NCBI RefSeq assembly: GCF_900115545.1
Contig: NZ_FOWV01000012.1
Span: 1 to 64,000 of the forward strand
From: Ralstonia sp. NFACC01
GTDB lineage: Bacteria > Pseudomonadota > Gammaproteobacteria > Burkholderiales > Burkholderiaceae
Direction: 5' to 3'
Length of the DNA stretch: 64,000 bases
Every line of letters starts with the position of its first letter. The stretch's first letter is position 1. Below the pieces are notes generated by a model. The model saw nothing but the letters and a program-made list of their open reading frames with translations. It did no database searches and was not told the origin of the DNA. Shown here in pieces: positions 7,776 to 16,918 of this stretch. The translations under genes and the position numbers were made by a program.

Positions 7776-8003
7776 ATGACCGATGCCCTGCTCACCATCA
7801 CCGATCTGGAGGCCGCCATTAATTTCTGGCGCGCCCGTTCACCCGCCGAAGGCGAGGAACTGCGGCTGTGTGCCGAGGCGTCGGCGCTGGCCAAGCCGTA
7901 TGCGCTGATGATTGTACAAGGCGCCACCCGCATCGCCCCTGAGCAATTGGGCGACAAGGCGCGGGCGGCATATGAGGCGTGGCGCGCAGCCTCACAGGGC
8001 TGA
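7776..8003 (+). CDS. DUF3717 small protein
   Basis: 75 residues from the ATG at 7776. The sequence MTDALLTITDLEAAINFWRA, followed by a helical stretch, IAPEQLG and AYEAWR, matches the small all-helical DUF3717 family known mainly from Burkholderiales. An upstream in-frame start would overlap the response regulator antisense and is rejected. Function unknown; cytoplasmic, with no membrane segment or signal peptide. It is divergent from the response regulator and convergent with phhB (17-bp gap). Confidence 0.75.
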   Translation: MTDALLTITDLEAAINFWRARSPAEGEELRLCAEASALAKPYALMIVQGATRIAPEQLGDKARAAYEAWRAASQG

Positions 8004-8020
8004 GCGCTAGCATTGCGTCG

Positions 8021-8335
8021 TTACTTTGCGGCGGTGGCGCTGGTGCCTTTCGCGGCTTGCTCGATAAAGCGCGCGAGATCTGCATCACGGTGCGTGAGCC
8101 CATTCGCGTCATGTGTGGACAAGGTGATGTCCACGCGATTCCACACGTTGAACCACTCCGGGTGGTGATTCATCTGCTCGGCCTTGATCGCCACGCGCGT
8201 CATGAAGCCGAACGCGGCGTTGAAGTCGGCAAAGGTGAAGGTCTTCTGGATGGCGTCGCGCTCACTCTGTAGCGTCCAGCCGGGCAGTTCGGCAAAAAGG
8301 GCCTTGCGTTGGTCTTCGTTCAGGGTCGGCATCAT
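8021..8335 (-). CDS. phhB: Pterin-4a-carbinolamine dehydratase
   Basis: 104 residues from the ATG at 8335 (a second ATG follows immediately). The PCD/DCoH family is recognised by [50 protein letters not shown], which holds the catalytic His pair (NHHPEW) and the downstream active-site His/Asp (STHD). The enzyme dehydrates 4a-hydroxytetrahydrobiopterin made by phenylalanine hydroxylase, allowing recycling of the pterin cofactor. It lies 61 bp downstream of phhA on the same strand, as in Pseudomonas phhAB. The ribosome-binding site is weak. Confidence 0.93.
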   Translation of the reverse strand: MMPTLNEDQRKALFAELPGWTLQSERDAIQKTFTFADFNAAFGFMTRVAIKAEQMNHHPEWFNVWNRVDITLSTHDANGLTHRDADLARFIEQAAKGTSATAAK

Positions 8336-8396
8336 GATGGGGTGCAAAGTTCGGTCTTGAATGCGCGCAGTATAGTCAGCGCTCGACTATCTGCCG

Positions 8397-9341
8397 TCAG
8401 ATGTCCGCAGTGTCCGCCCAACCTTCGCGGTTGCCCACGTTCAATACCAGATCCCCATCCACCACATCACCCGCGCCAATGGTCGGCAGCGCGGCGAGTT
8501 CTTCATACAGCGGCGTGAAGTCGGGGCGGGTGGCGTCGAACAACTGCTCGAAACTGTCGATAGTGAAGTAGGTCTTCTGGAACGTGTCGATCCGGTAGCG
8601 CGTGCGCATGATGCGGCGCACGTCAAAGCCGATGCGGTTCGGGCTGGCCGAATCCAGCGCGTACACCGATTCACTCTTGCTCGACACGATGCCCGCACCG
8701 TAGATGCGCAGGCCCGCCGGCGTGCGGATCAGGCCGAACTCCACCGTGTACCAGTACAGGCGCGCGAGCATGTCCAGCTGGCCCAGGCGCGCGGCCTTCA
8801 GGCCACCCTTGCCGTAGGCTTCCATGTAGTCGGCAAAGATCGGATTAATCAAGAGCGGCACGTGGCCGAAGATGTCGTGGAAGCAATCCGGCTCTTGCAG
8901 GTAGTCGAGCTGATCGGGGCGACGCATCCACCAGCTTGCAGGAAAGCGGCGATTGGCGAGGTGATCGAAGAACACTTCGTCGGGCACCAGGCCTGGCACG
9001 GCGACGATCTGCCAGCCGGTGGCGCGCATCAGCGTTTCATTGAGCTGGTCGAATGACGGCACGGCATCGCGGCTCATGCCCAGCGTCGACAGGCCTTGCA
9101 GGAATTCATCGCACACACGGCCGGGCAGCAGCGCTTCCTGGCGGTCGTACAGCGTGCGCCACGTTGCGTGATCGGCGGCGGTGTAGCGGTGCACTGGCTG
9201 CTGCATGGTGAAGTCGGCACGCAGCGTCTGGCCGTCCAGGCCTTCTGCGAATTGCTCGCGCAGCTTGTCGGTCAGGGTGCCGTTGAAGCCGGCCGGGGCG
9301 GCGTTTTGAGCTGCGTCGGGGGCGGTGGTTGCGATGTCCAT
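8397..9341 (-). CDS. phhA: Phenylalanine-4-hydroxylase
   Basis: 314 residues from the ATG at 9341; longer in-frame extensions lack homology. It converts L-phenylalanine to L-tyrosine using O2, tetrahydrobiopterin and non-haem iron. The 2-His-1-carboxylate iron triad is visible: His155 and His160 in CFHDIFGHVPLL, and Glu201 in YWYTVEFGL. PGLVPDEVFFDHLANRRFP is the pterin-site segment. The length fits the single-domain bacterial enzyme (no regulatory ACT domain). It is followed by phhB and divergent from an Lrp/AsnC regulator, the usual arrangement for amino-acid-induced expression of the phenylalanine catabolic entry step. Confidence 0.96.
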   Translation of the reverse strand: MDIATTAPDAAQNAAPAGFNGTLTDKLREQFAEGLDGQTLRADFTMQQPVHRYTAADHATWRTLYDRQEALLPGRVCDEFLQGLSTLGMSRDAVPSFDQLNETLMRATGWQIVAVPGLVPDEVFFDHLANRRFPASWWMRRPDQLDYLQEPDCFHDIFGHVPLLINPIFADYMEAYGKGGLKAARLGQLDMLARLYWYTVEFGLIRTPAGLRIYGAGIVSSKSESVYALDSASPNRIGFDVRRIMRTRYRIDTFQKTYFTIDSFEQLFDATRPDFTPLYEELAALPTIGAGDVVDGDLVLNVGNREGWADTADI

Positions 9342-9479
9342 TTGTAATGTCGATCTTGTGCAATCAAAGTCCGGCCAGTGTATGGGCGCGCCCACGCGGG
9401 TTGGCCGCAAAACCGCCACCCATTGCACATTGTTTGCGGAAATCATGCAGAATGCAGCCTGTGAACGCAGGAGATATGC

Positions 9480-9956
9480 ATGATTTCACTCGATACCTTC
9501 GATCTGGCCCTGCTGGAGGCCCTTCAGCGCGATGGGCGTGCGACGCATCAGCAGCTTTCGGAGCAGGTTCACCTGTCGGCCAGCCAGGTCGGGCGGCGTT
9601 TGGCGCGGCTTGAATCGGAAGGCGTGATCGAGGGCTACCGGGTGGTGCTTTCGCCGACGGGGCTGGGCTTGGGCGTGACGGTGTTTGCCAGCGTCAAGCT
9701 TGCACACCACGGCGACGCCATCGTCGAACGCTTTCATGAAGAGATCAGCCTGCTCGACGCAGTGCAGGAATGTTATTCCGTGGCCGGCGACGCCGATTAC
9801 ATGCTGCGTGTGGTGGTGCCCGATCTGCCCGCGCTGTCGGAATTCGTCATGCGCAAGTTGATGCGCGTGCCGGGTGTGGATAACGTGCGTTCCAATATCG
9901 TTCTAACGGCCTTGAAGCGGGATGGCGCGTTGCCGCTATCCCACCTTGGTGGGTAG
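9480..9956 (+). CDS. Lrp/AsnC-family transcriptional regulator
   Basis: 158 residues. The N-terminal helix-turn-helix (LDTFDLALLEALQRDGRATHQQLSEQ, then LSASQVGRRLARLESEGVI) is followed by an AsnC-type RAM effector domain containing GDADYMLRVVVPDL. It starts 138 bp from phhA on the opposite strand, so control of phhAB in response to phenylalanine or tyrosine is the natural inference, as for divergent Lrp-type genes beside aromatic amino acid catabolic operons. Intact and of normal length. Confidence 0.92.
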   Translation: MISLDTFDLALLEALQRDGRATHQQLSEQVHLSASQVGRRLARLESEGVIEGYRVVLSPTGLGLGVTVFASVKLAHHGDAIVERFHEEISLLDAVQECYSVAGDADYMLRVVVPDLPALSEFVMRKLMRVPGVDNVRSNIVLTALKRDGALPLSHLGG

Positions 9957-10048
9957 ATTCGCGCCTTGCGCCAGGGTGCGCGGCGTGTCACGCTGCAAGC
10001 CGACATCACTTTGCTGATATGAAACGCCTGTCTGGGCGGGAGACCACA

Positions 10049-10813
10049 ATGGTTGAGGGACACACCACGCATCCGGTGCACGCGCCGGCGCATCTGTCAG
10101 GCGGCTACGGCATGCCGGCACGGGTTCGCGCGTGGTGGGTGGCCGCAGCGGTGGCAGGCGTCACCTACGGTGGCATGCTGACCATGGTGGCCGTCGAGGT
10201 ACCGCCCGGCACCCCGCTCGTAGGCCGCATCGTTGCGCAGCCGCTGTGGAAAATGCTGATGGCGTTGCTCCTGGCGCGCGCCGCCTCGCTGCACGAGATT
10301 CCGCGCGAGCGGCGCTGGCTGATCGGCGCGATGGTGTTCTCCGCACTCGGCGATCTATGGCTAGCGTTGCCGTGGCTGGCGTTCTCTTTCATGGCGGGGC
10401 TGGGCTGTTTCCTGCTAGCGCACGTGTGCTACCTGCGGGTGCTGGTGGGGCTGCGCGGGGCGTCGTCGGCCATCCGCATGATTGGCGTCGGCTTGATGAT
10501 CGGCGTGGCCCTCGGCATGTTGCTGTGGTACTGGCCGGGTCTGCGCGAGTTAAAAGGGCCCGTGATCGTCTACATGGTGGTGCTCTCGGCGATGGTGTGC
10601 GCGGCATTGCTGGCGCGCCTGCCTGGGCCGCTGACGGCTTGGGGCGCACTCGCCTTTGCGGCTTCCGATGCCATGATTGGCATCAGCGTGTTCGTCTTCC
10701 CGTTTACTGATCACGAGTTGGCGATCTGGTGGAGCTACGCCGCCGCCCAACTCCTTATCAGCGCCGGCTTGCTTACGCGCCGCACGCCCCCCGCGCGCCG
10801 CGCCGCGGCATAA
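10049..10813 (+). CDS. Lysoplasmalogenase-like YhhN/TMEM86 family membrane protein
   Basis: 254 residues from the ATG at 10049, preferred over an ATG 30 bp upstream because GGGAG precedes it. It has about seven to eight hydrophobic segments and the family motifs FSALGDLWLAL, GLGCFLLAHVCYL and ALAFAASDAMIGI, whose conserved acidic residues (Asp in SALGD and ASDAM) line the putative active site. TMEM86/YhhN proteins hydrolyse the vinyl-ether bond of lysoplasmalogens in animals; the bacterial substrate is not established. Inner membrane. Followed after 35 bp by an ornithine-cyclodeaminase-family gene on the same strand. Confidence 0.85.
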   Translation: MVEGHTTHPVHAPAHLSGGYGMPARVRAWWVAAAVAGVTYGGMLTMVAVEVPPGTPLVGRIVAQPLWKMLMALLLARAASLHEIPRERRWLIGAMVFSALGDLWLALPWLAFSFMAGLGCFLLAHVCYLRVLVGLRGASSAIRMIGVGLMIGVALGMLLWYWPGLRELKGPVIVYMVVLSAMVCAALLARLPGPLTAWGALAFAASDAMIGISVFVFPFTDHELAIWWSYAAAQLLISAGLLTRRTPPARRAAA

Positions 10814-10848
10814 GGTCCGTCCGACGTTTCCTCCTCTGCGGGAGCCCG

Positions 10849-11850
10849 ATGCTGCAGACCCTCGACGCTGCCACCACGGCGGCCCGCTTGCCCTATGCCG
10901 CGCTGGCCGATGCCATCGCTCAGGTATTGCGCGATGCGCGCGCGGGCCGTGCCCAGGCGCCCGCGCGGCTTGTGATGCCGGTGGCTGATGGTGGCAGTTT
11001 GCTGCTGATGCCGGCGTCCAATGCCGACATCGCCGTCACCAAGATGATCACCGTGCACCCGCACAACCCTGCGCAGGGCTTGCCGGCCATTCACGGCGAG
11101 GTGGTGGTGATGGACGCCCGAACCGGCGAACGCCAACTCATGCTGGATGGCCCCACCGTCACCGCACACCGCACAGCGGCTGTGTCGTTGCTGGCAGCGC
11201 GCTTGCTGGCGCCTGAGCCGGCCGGGGATTTGCTGCTGGTCGGTGCCGGTGCCCAGGCACGCGCGCATCTGGAAGCCTTCCGCTTCGGGTTGGGCACACG
11301 ACGCGTCACGATCATCGCGCGCACGGCTGCCAGCGCGGATGGGCTGGCGGGGTACGCTCGCGCGCTCGGCATGGACGCCACCGCGCTGGCGGGTGGCGAT
11401 GCGGCTGGTGTGGCAGATGCCGCCCGTGCGGTGCTCCCACAGACGCCGCTGGTCATCACCGCCACGCCGTCATCGCAATCGGTACTTCCGGATCTGGGGG
11501 ATCCGAGCCACCCTGCTGGCTATGCGTGGGGCGCGCATCACTTCATCGCGGCCGTTGGCGCGTTCCGGCCCGACATGGCCGAGCTGCCGCCGCGCTTATG
11601 CGTGCATGCCGCTGCGGTCGATCGCCTGTACGCCGACACCCTGGTTGACCTGGAGGCCGAAGCCGGCGACCTGCTGCAGGCCGGCGTGCCGTGGTCGCGT
11701 GTGCGGCCGTTACAACAGTGCGTCGATACACCGCCGGACACGCTCACGCAGCCCGCGCCAGCGTCGCCAGTGGTCTTCAAAAGCGTCGGCAATGCCCTCT
11801 GGGACTTGGCCGCCTGCGTGCTTGCGCTATCCAAGTCCAAGCCTGTTTAA
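10849..11850 (+). CDS. Ornithine cyclodeaminase/mu-crystallin family protein (possible pyrroline-2-carboxylate reductase)
   Basis: 333 residues from the ATG at 10849 with GGGAG just upstream. The family is shown by an N-terminal substrate domain (ARLVMPVADGGSLLLMPA, AVTKMITVHPHN) and a Rossmann NAD(P) motif, LLLVGAGAQARAHLEAF, about residues 125-140. VKMITVHPxN and the later ITATPSS segment are typical. Family members include ornithine cyclodeaminase, alanine dehydrogenase and delta1-pyrroline-2-carboxylate/piperideine-2-carboxylate reductases. The short acidic substrate loop and length are closer to the reductase/mu-crystallin side, but the substrate cannot be fixed from sequence alone. It may be co-transcribed with the upstream YhhN-like gene. 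Confidence 0.82.
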   Translation: MLQTLDAATTAARLPYAALADAIAQVLRDARAGRAQAPARLVMPVADGGSLLLMPASNADIAVTKMITVHPHNPAQGLPAIHGEVVVMDARTGERQLMLDGPTVTAHRTAAVSLLAARLLAPEPAGDLLLVGAGAQARAHLEAFRFGLGTRRVTIIARTAASADGLAGYARALGMDATALAGGDAAGVADAARAVLPQTPLVITATPSSQSVLPDLGDPSHPAGYAWGAHHFIAAVGAFRPDMAELPPRLCVHAAAVDRLYADTLVDLEAEAGDLLQAGVPWSRVRPLQQCVDTPPDTLTQPAPASPVVFKSVGNALWDLAACVLALSKSKPV

Positions 11851-12055
11851 AAACAGAGCCTGTGCCGAAGACGCCCGCTGCAGGCCGATTTAGCGCACAG
11901 CTTGTAACAGGAAACCTCTAGAAAAAGGGTTCTAGCCACGGCAATCACACGGGATAATGGCCATCCCTTCCGCCTGGGAGGAGACTGAGAACGCACCGCA
12001 AACGTAACAACTGCGTTTTGCCTCGGATGCGTCTGACACAGGAGCACATACAGAG

Positions 12056-12775
12056 ATGGCCTATAAAAAAGCACTGGCGGCCGCCGCCGGGATGATCCTC
12101 GCCACCGCCGCGCACGCTCAAGCTGCCGGCAGCAACGTTGTCAGCCTCGGCTGGTTCCGCGTGATGCCGAACAGCTCCAGCGATCCGTTGCTGGTGAAGA
12201 GCATCGGCGGGATGCCGGTGAATCAATCGCAGTCCGGTACGGGCGCCAAGATCCAGGAAGCCGATACCGTTGGTCTCGCCTTCACGCACTTCTTTACCGA
12301 CAACATTGCCGTTGAACTCGTGGGCGGCATTCCGCCGCGCCATAAGATCGAAGGTACTGGCGCGCTGTCGGGTTACGGCGAAATCGGCTCGGCCAAGCAA
12401 TGGAGCCCGGCCGTGCTGGCGAAGTGGTACTTCTTCAACGCCGACACCAAGTTCCGCCCGTACGTTGGCCTGGGCTTGAACTACACGTGGTTCTCCGACG
12501 AGAAGATCACGAACAGCGCCTTCCAGACGAAGCTGGCTGGCCCGGGCAGCAAGAGCAACGTGTCGACCGACGGTTCGTTGAACCCGGTGCTGAACGTGGG
12601 TGCTACGTACGCCATCACCAAGGACTGGTTCGTTGGCCTGTCGGTGTCGTATCTGCCGCTGAAGACGACGGCAACGATCGACAGCACGACGGCGACCGGC
12701 GTCCACGTTGTGAGCGAAGCGAAGATCAAGATCAACCCGGTCGTGACCTTCCTGAACGTCGGTTACCGCTTCTAA
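12056..12775 (+). CDS. OmpW-family outer membrane protein
   Basis: 239 residues with a 22-residue Sec signal peptide (cut after ATAAHAQA). The mature part is beta-barrel-like: alternating aromatic strands, AFTHFFTDNIAVELVGGIPP, SPAVLAKWYFFN, FRPYVGLGLNYTWF, and a terminal FLNVGYRF with C-terminal Phe, the outer-membrane insertion signal. OmpW-type eight-stranded barrels form narrow hydrophobic channels linked to small hydrophobic solutes and stress. It is monocistronic: a 205-bp upstream region and a strong terminator at 12789-12824 bound it. Confidence 0.92.
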   Translation: MAYKKALAAAAGMILATAAHAQAAGSNVVSLGWFRVMPNSSSDPLLVKSIGGMPVNQSQSGTGAKIQEADTVGLAFTHFFTDNIAVELVGGIPPRHKIEGTGALSGYGEIGSAKQWSPAVLAKWYFFNADTKFRPYVGLGLNYTWFSDEKITNSAFQTKLAGPGSKSNVSTDGSLNPVLNVGATYAITKDWFVGLSVSYLPLKTTATIDSTTATGVHVVSEAKIKINPVVTFLNVGYRF

Positions 12776-12788
12776 GCGGTTTCCGCGC

Positions 12789-12824
12789 AAAAAAAGGCGT
12801 GCCACAACGGCACGCCTTTTTTGT
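12789..12824. terminator. Bidirectional rho-independent terminator between ompW-like gene and copZ
   Basis: Inverted repeat AAAGGCGTGCC / GGCACGCCTTT with a 5-base loop, flanked by an A-run on the left and a T-run on the right. It can terminate both the plus-strand OmpW gene and the minus-strand copper chaperone gene. Confidence 0.9.
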
Positions 12825-12837
12825 TATCCGCGCAGAT

Positions 12838-13050
12838 TTAGGCGAAGGCTTTGACCGGGTAGCCGGCTTGCTCAATGGCGGCCTTGACCGCATCGGTGCT
12901 GGCGCCGCTGGTGACAGCAACGGTCTGCTTATCCAGGTCCACCTTCACATTGGCACCGGCATCGACCTGCTGCACCGCACGCGTGACGGCCGACACGCAG
13001 TGGCCACAGCTCATGCCAGTCACGGAAAAGGTCGTGGAAGACGTCGTCAT
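12838..13050 (-). CDS. copZ: Copper chaperone CopZ (HMA domain)
   Basis: 70 residues forming a single heavy-metal-associated domain, with the Cu(I) site GMSCGHC (Cys15, Cys18) and a ferredoxin-like beta-alpha-beta pattern ending AIEQAGYPVKAF. CopZ carries Cu(I) in the cytoplasm to the P-type ATPase CopA. It is divergent from copA, sharing a 147-bp intergenic region with two CueR-type dyads (13098-13117 and 13140-13160), so both sides should be copper induced. Confidence 0.94.
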   Translation of the reverse strand: MTTSSTTFSVTGMSCGHCVSAVTRAVQQVDAGANVKVDLDKQTVAVTSGASTDAVKAAIEQAGYPVKAFA

Positions 13051-13097
13051 GGTTTGCTCCTGAAAAGAGGGAAGAGAGAATCACGGGAGCAGTATGA

Positions 13098-13117
13098 ACC
13101 TTCCCATTGTTGGAAGC
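13098..13117 (-). promoter_or_regulatory. CueR-type operator of the copZ promoter
   Basis: ACCTTCCCATTGTTGGAAGC is an imperfect MerR-family dyad (ACCTTCC-N7-GGAAGc). Read on the minus strand it lies between a TTGCGC -35-like hexamer and a CATACT -10-like hexamer facing copZ, with the long spacer typical of MerR-activated promoters. Confidence 0.7.
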
Positions 13118-13136
13118 GCAAGCGTAAAATGCGGGC

Positions 13137-13167
13137 TTGACCTTACCAAGATGGGAAGGTTTAGGCT
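13137..13167 (+). promoter_or_regulatory. CueR-controlled copA-cueR promoter
   Basis: -35 TTGACC (13137-13142), -10 TAGGCT (13162-13167), spacer 19 bp. The spacer holds the near-perfect dyad ACCTTACC-AAGAT-GGGAAGGT (13140-13160). A 19-bp spacer over such a dyad is the hallmark of MerR/CueR-regulated promoters, which need DNA distortion by the metal-loaded activator. Confidence 0.85.
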
Positions 13168-13197
13168 GATGCCATCTTCCTTAGAACGGACGCTTCC

Positions 13198-15420
13198 ATG
13201 ACCGCCGCCAGCCTTGCCGACGTGACCTCCACCGATCTCGATATCAGCGGGATGACGTGTGCCGCCTGTGCAGGTCGCGTCGAACGTGCCTTGCGTGCCG
13301 TGCCTGGCGTGACCGACGCCAGCGTGAATCTCGCAACCGAGCGCGCTCGCGTGCAGGGGGGCGCCGCCAGCGATGCACTGATCGCTGCTGTGACGGGCGC
13401 CGGCTATGAGGCCCGCGTCGCTTCCGATGAAACCGCCGCTCCCGCTACTGCGGAACCCGACTTCTGGGAAGGTGCCGGCCCGGTGTGGATTGCCGCCGCA
13501 CTGGCCATTCCGCTCGTATTGCCGATGATCGCCGGGTGGTTCGGCGGCAATTGGATGCTGCCGGCCTGGGTGCAATGGCTGCTGGCGACGCCGGTGCAGT
13601 TCGTGATTGGCGCACGCTTCTACAAGGGGGGCTGGAAGGCGGTGCGTGCGGGTGCCGGCAATATGGATCTGCTGGTCGCGCTCGGCACATCCGCGGCGTA
13701 TGGGCTGTCGCTGTGGCTGTGGTGGCGCGCGGGAGCGGACGGGATGCACCATGAGCCGCACTTGTACTTCGAAAGCGCCGCCGTGGTCATTACGCTCGTG
13801 CGGCTTGGCAAGTGGCTGGAAGTGCGTGCCAAGCGCCAGACCGCGCAGGCCATCCGTGCCCTGCAGGCGCTGCGCCCCGATACCGCTCGCGTGCGCGGCG
13901 CCGAGGGCACGCTGCGCGATATCCCCGTCGCGCAGGTGCGCGTGGGCGATGTGGTGTCTGTGCGTGCCGGTGAACGCATCCCCGTGGATGCCGTGGTGCT
14001 GGAAGGCGCGAGCCATGTCGATGAATCCATGCTGACCGGCGAAAGCCTGCCCGTGCCCAAGCGCGAAGGCGACCGCGTGACCGCCGGTGCCATCGCCACG
14101 GATGGCGTGCTGCTTGTGCGCACCACGGCCATCGGCGCAGACACCATGCTCTCGCGCATCATCCGCCTCGTGGAAGACGCCCAGGCCGCCAAGCCGCCGA
14201 TCCAACAACTGGTCGACCGCGTAAGCGCCATCTTCGTGCCGGCGGTGCTGGTCGCAGCGCTGCTCACGCTGGCCGGTTGGACGATCGCCGGTGCAGGGTG
14301 GGAGACGGCCATCGTCAACGCCGTGGCCGTGCTGGTGATCGCCTGCCCGTGTGCGCTGGGTCTTGCCACGCCGTCCGCCATCATGGCCGGCACGGGTGCG
14401 GGCGCGCGGCGCGGCATTCTGATTGCCGATGCGCAGGCGCTGGAGCGCGCACAGCAGGTGGATTTCGTCGTCTTCGACAAGACGGGCACGCTCACCGTCG
14501 GCCAGCCGCGTGTGATGGCAGTGGAAGCGGCATCCGGCATTGACGCCGACACGTTGCTCGACCAACTTGCCGCGCTGCAGGCTGAGAACACGCACCCGCT
14601 TGCGCAGGCCACGCGTGAATATGTGAAAGAGCAGGGCCGTGCAATCACGCCCGCACAATCGCCGGAAGTGTTGGCCGGACGCGGCACGCGCGGGATCGTG
14701 AATGGCGCATCGCTGCAACTCGGCAATGCGCGGTGGATGGATGAACTGGGGCTGGATCGCAGTGCATTGCAAGCGCGTGCCGATGCGCTGGAAGCACAAG
14801 GCAATACTGTCTCGTGGCTTGCGCAGCGTGATGAGGGCAGCGTGCAGCTGCGTGGCCTGATTGCATTTGGCGACGCCCTTAAGCCCGGTGCCCGGGATGC
14901 CGTGGCCGCCCTGCAGGCGCGTGGCGTGCGCACCGCGCTCGTGACGGGCGACAACGCAGGCGCCGCACGCAGCGTGGCCCAGGCACTGGGGATCGACGAA
15001 GTGGCCGCGCAAGTGCTGCCGCAAGACAAGGCCGCACGCGTGACGGCGTGGCAGCAGAGCGGCCATGTGGTGGCGATGGTGGGCGATGGCATCAACGATG
15101 CGCCGGCGCTGGCTGCGGCCGATGTCGGCATCGCCATGGCCACGGGCACGGATGTGGCAATGCAGGCCGCCGGCATCACCCTCATGCGTGGTGAGCCGCG
15201 TCTGGTAAGCGACGCGCTGGACTTGTCGCGCCGCACCGTCGCCAAGATTCGGCAGAACCTGTTCTGGGCCTTCGTCTATAACGTGGTGGGCATTCCGCTT
15301 GCGGCATTCGGCTTGCTGAACCCCACCTTTGCCGGGGCGGCAATGGCGTTCTCCAGCGTGAGCGTGGTCACCAATGCACTGATGCTGCGCCGCTGGCGCG
15401 CCACCGGAGACAACGCATGA
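13198..15420 (+). CDS. copA: Cu(I)-exporting P1B-type ATPase CopA
   Basis: 740 residues. One N-terminal HMA domain ([12 protein letters not shown], residues about 18-29) is followed by eight membrane segments and the actuator motif TGES. The transmembrane CPC metal site is Cys383-Pro384-Cys385, the phosphorylated Asp427 lies in DKTGT, an HP motif lies in NTHPLAQ, and [19 protein letters not shown] is the hinge/ATP domain. It pumps Cu(I) from the cytoplasm across the inner membrane using ATP. It is divergent from copZ and overlaps cueR by 4 nt (ATGA), so the exporter and its activator are one transcript. All catalytic residues are intact. Confidence 0.97.
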   Translation: MTAASLADVTSTDLDISGMTCAACAGRVERALRAVPGVTDASVNLATERARVQGGAASDALIAAVTGAGYEARVASDETAAPATAEPDFWEGAGPVWIAAALAIPLVLPMIAGWFGGNWMLPAWVQWLLATPVQFVIGARFYKGGWKAVRAGAGNMDLLVALGTSAAYGLSLWLWWRAGADGMHHEPHLYFESAAVVITLVRLGKWLEVRAKRQTAQAIRALQALRPDTARVRGAEGTLRDIPVAQVRVGDVVSVRAGERIPVDAVVLEGASHVDESMLTGESLPVPKREGDRVTAGAIATDGVLLVRTTAIGADTMLSRIIRLVEDAQAAKPPIQQLVDRVSAIFVPAVLVAALLTLAGWTIAGAGWETAIVNAVAVLVIACPCALGLATPSAIMAGTGAGARRGILIADAQALERAQQVDFVVFDKTGTLTVGQPRVMAVEAASGIDADTLLDQLAALQAENTHPLAQATREYVKEQGRAITPAQSPEVLAGRGTRGIVNGASLQLGNARWMDELGLDRSALQARADALEAQGNTVSWLAQRDEGSVQLRGLIAFGDALKPGARDAVAALQARGVRTALVTGDNAGAARSVAQALGIDEVAAQVLPQDKAARVTAWQQSGHVVAMVGDGINDAPALAAADVGIAMATGTDVAMQAAGITLMRGEPRLVSDALDLSRRTVAKIRQNLFWAFVYNVVGIPLAAFGLLNPTFAGAAMAFSSVSVVTNALMLRRWRATGDNA

Positions 15421-15875
15421 CGCGTACCGATCTCATCGACAAAGGCCCCGTCAACATTGGCGGGGCCGCGAAGGCCAGCGGCGTGTCGGCCAAGATGATC
15501 CGCTACTACGAAAGCATTGGCCTGCTGCCGCCCAGCCCGCGCACCGAAGGCAACTACCGCATGTACGACGCCCGGGCGGTGCATGTGCTGCGCTTTATCC
15601 ACAGGTCGCGCTCGCTGGGCTTCTCGCTCGAAGAGATTCGCACGCTGCTTTCATTGTGGAACGACCGCGAACGCGCCAGCGCCGATGTGAAGGCCGTCAC
15701 CCTGCGCCACGTGGCGGATCTCGATGCGCGCATCAGCGAGCTGCAAAGCATGCGCGACACGCTCATGACGCTAGCCAATGCGTGCCACGGTGATAACCGC
15801 CCCGATTGCCCGATCCTCCAGAGCGTAGCCGGCGAAGGTGGCGAAGGCGGTGACACCGACGCCTGCTGTCACTGA
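15417..15875 (+). CDS. cueR: Cu(I)-responsive MerR-family activator CueR
   Basis: 152 residues. MerR winged-helix N-terminus ([38 protein letters not shown]), a long dimerisation helix and a C-terminal metal loop with Cys123 and Cys131 (CHGDNRPDC). The spacing is the one that selects monovalent Cu/Ag/Au in CueR. A CCH tail adds two Cys and a His at the extreme C-terminus, as in several CueR proteins. Its start overlaps the copA stop. It should activate both promoters in the copZ-copA gap, giving autoregulation because cueR is on the copA transcript. Confidence 0.93.
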   Translation: MTRTDLIDKGPVNIGGAAKASGVSAKMIRYYESIGLLPPSPRTEGNYRMYDARAVHVLRFIHRSRSLGFSLEEIRTLLSLWNDRERASADVKAVTLRHVADLDARISELQSMRDTLMTLANACHGDNRPDCPILQSVAGEGGEGGDTDACCH

Positions 15876-15950
15876 CGCGGCGCTCTACTGATGCAGATTG
15901 CGGCAGGCGGCGTCTATGCCACAATCTGGCAACCCAAGGAGGAGACGCCG

Positions 15951-16820
15951 ATGACGCAAGCCCCCGCTCAGGTCACCGCCCATCCAGCGCTGGAAACCCG
16001 CCAGCGCATGAAGGACGGCACTGAACTGCTGGTCCGCACCTGGTTGCCCGCGCCCGATACCGGCGAGCCGCGCGGCACCGTCATCCTCGTTCACGGCATG
16101 GCCGAACACAGCGGCCGCTATCTACATGTGGCCAAGGTGCTCACCGACCTGGGCCTGCGCGTACGGGCCTTCGACCTACGCGGCCACGGCAAGAGCGGCG
16201 GCCCACGCATGGCGCTCGACGCGCAAGACAATTACCTCACCGATCTCGCAGAAATCATCGACGCGGCAGTCGCTCAATGGCACGAGATGCCGTTCGTGCT
16301 CGGCCACAGCATGGGCGGATTGATCGTCGCGCGCTTCACCACCGCGCGTATCCGCCCGGTGCGTGGCGTGCTGCTGTCATCGCCCGCGCTGCGCGTGAAA
16401 TTGCCGCCCGGGGCGGGCATCGTGCGTGGCGTTCTTTCTGCGCTGGCGCCCAAGCTGGCGGTGCCCAATCCGGTGGACCCAGCCAAGCTCTCGCATGACC
16501 CGAGCATTGCGCCGGCCTATCGAGCGGACCCGCTGGTGCAGGGCACAATCAGCGCATCATTGCTGGAGTTCATGCTCAATGCGATCACGCAGGCGCAGCA
16601 GGATGCGCCGCGCCTGGAAGCGCCGATGCTGCTGATGGCGGGTGGTGCGGATTCGATTGTCGATCCTTCCGGCAGCCGGGATTTCTATGCGAATGCGCCC
16701 GAGGATCTGCGGACCTTGGCGTGGTTCGACAAGGGCTATCACGAGATCTTCAACGAAGCAGAACCGCTGCGTAGTGAGGTGTTTGGGAAGATGACGGAGT
16801 GGCTCCATAGCCGGATTTGA
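15951..16820 (+). CDS. Alpha/beta hydrolase, monoacylglycerol lipase-like
   Basis: 289 residues from the ATG at 15951, preceded by AAGGAGGAG at ideal spacing. Serine aminopeptidase S33/monoglyceride lipase type: oxyanion loop LVHGMAEHSGRY (residues 47-57), nucleophile Ser120 in GHSMGG, acid in GGADSIVDP, and His in GYHEIFNE. These match MGL-type lysophospholipases, so hydrolysis of monoacylglycerols or lysophospholipids is likely. There is no signal peptide, so it is cytoplasmic. It lies 75 bp downstream of cueR but has its own strong ribosome-binding site; a role in copper response is not supported. Confidence 0.9.
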   Translation: MTQAPAQVTAHPALETRQRMKDGTELLVRTWLPAPDTGEPRGTVILVHGMAEHSGRYLHVAKVLTDLGLRVRAFDLRGHGKSGGPRMALDAQDNYLTDLAEIIDAAVAQWHEMPFVLGHSMGGLIVARFTTARIRPVRGVLLSSPALRVKLPPGAGIVRGVLSALAPKLAVPNPVDPAKLSHDPSIAPAYRADPLVQGTISASLLEFMLNAITQAQQDAPRLEAPMLLMAGGADSIVDPSGSRDFYANAPEDLRTLAWFDKGYHEIFNEAEPLRSEVFGKMTEWLHSRI

Positions 16821-16918
16821 TCTTTTTGAAACCCCATCCGCCTTTCATGTGCGGACGGTGTGGTTTCGTTAGCCCAAGCGACGCACGTTTGAAACGGAGC
16901 ACGTAAGTGCAACTGCTC

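Noticed and set aside
13081-15066. A 661-codon open frame antisense to copA
   Set aside because: Shadow of copA codon bias; no ribosome-binding site or domain.
16828-16867. Imperfect hairpin (GAAACC...GGTTTC) after the lipase gene
   Set aside because: Internal mismatches and no T-run; not good enough to call a terminator.
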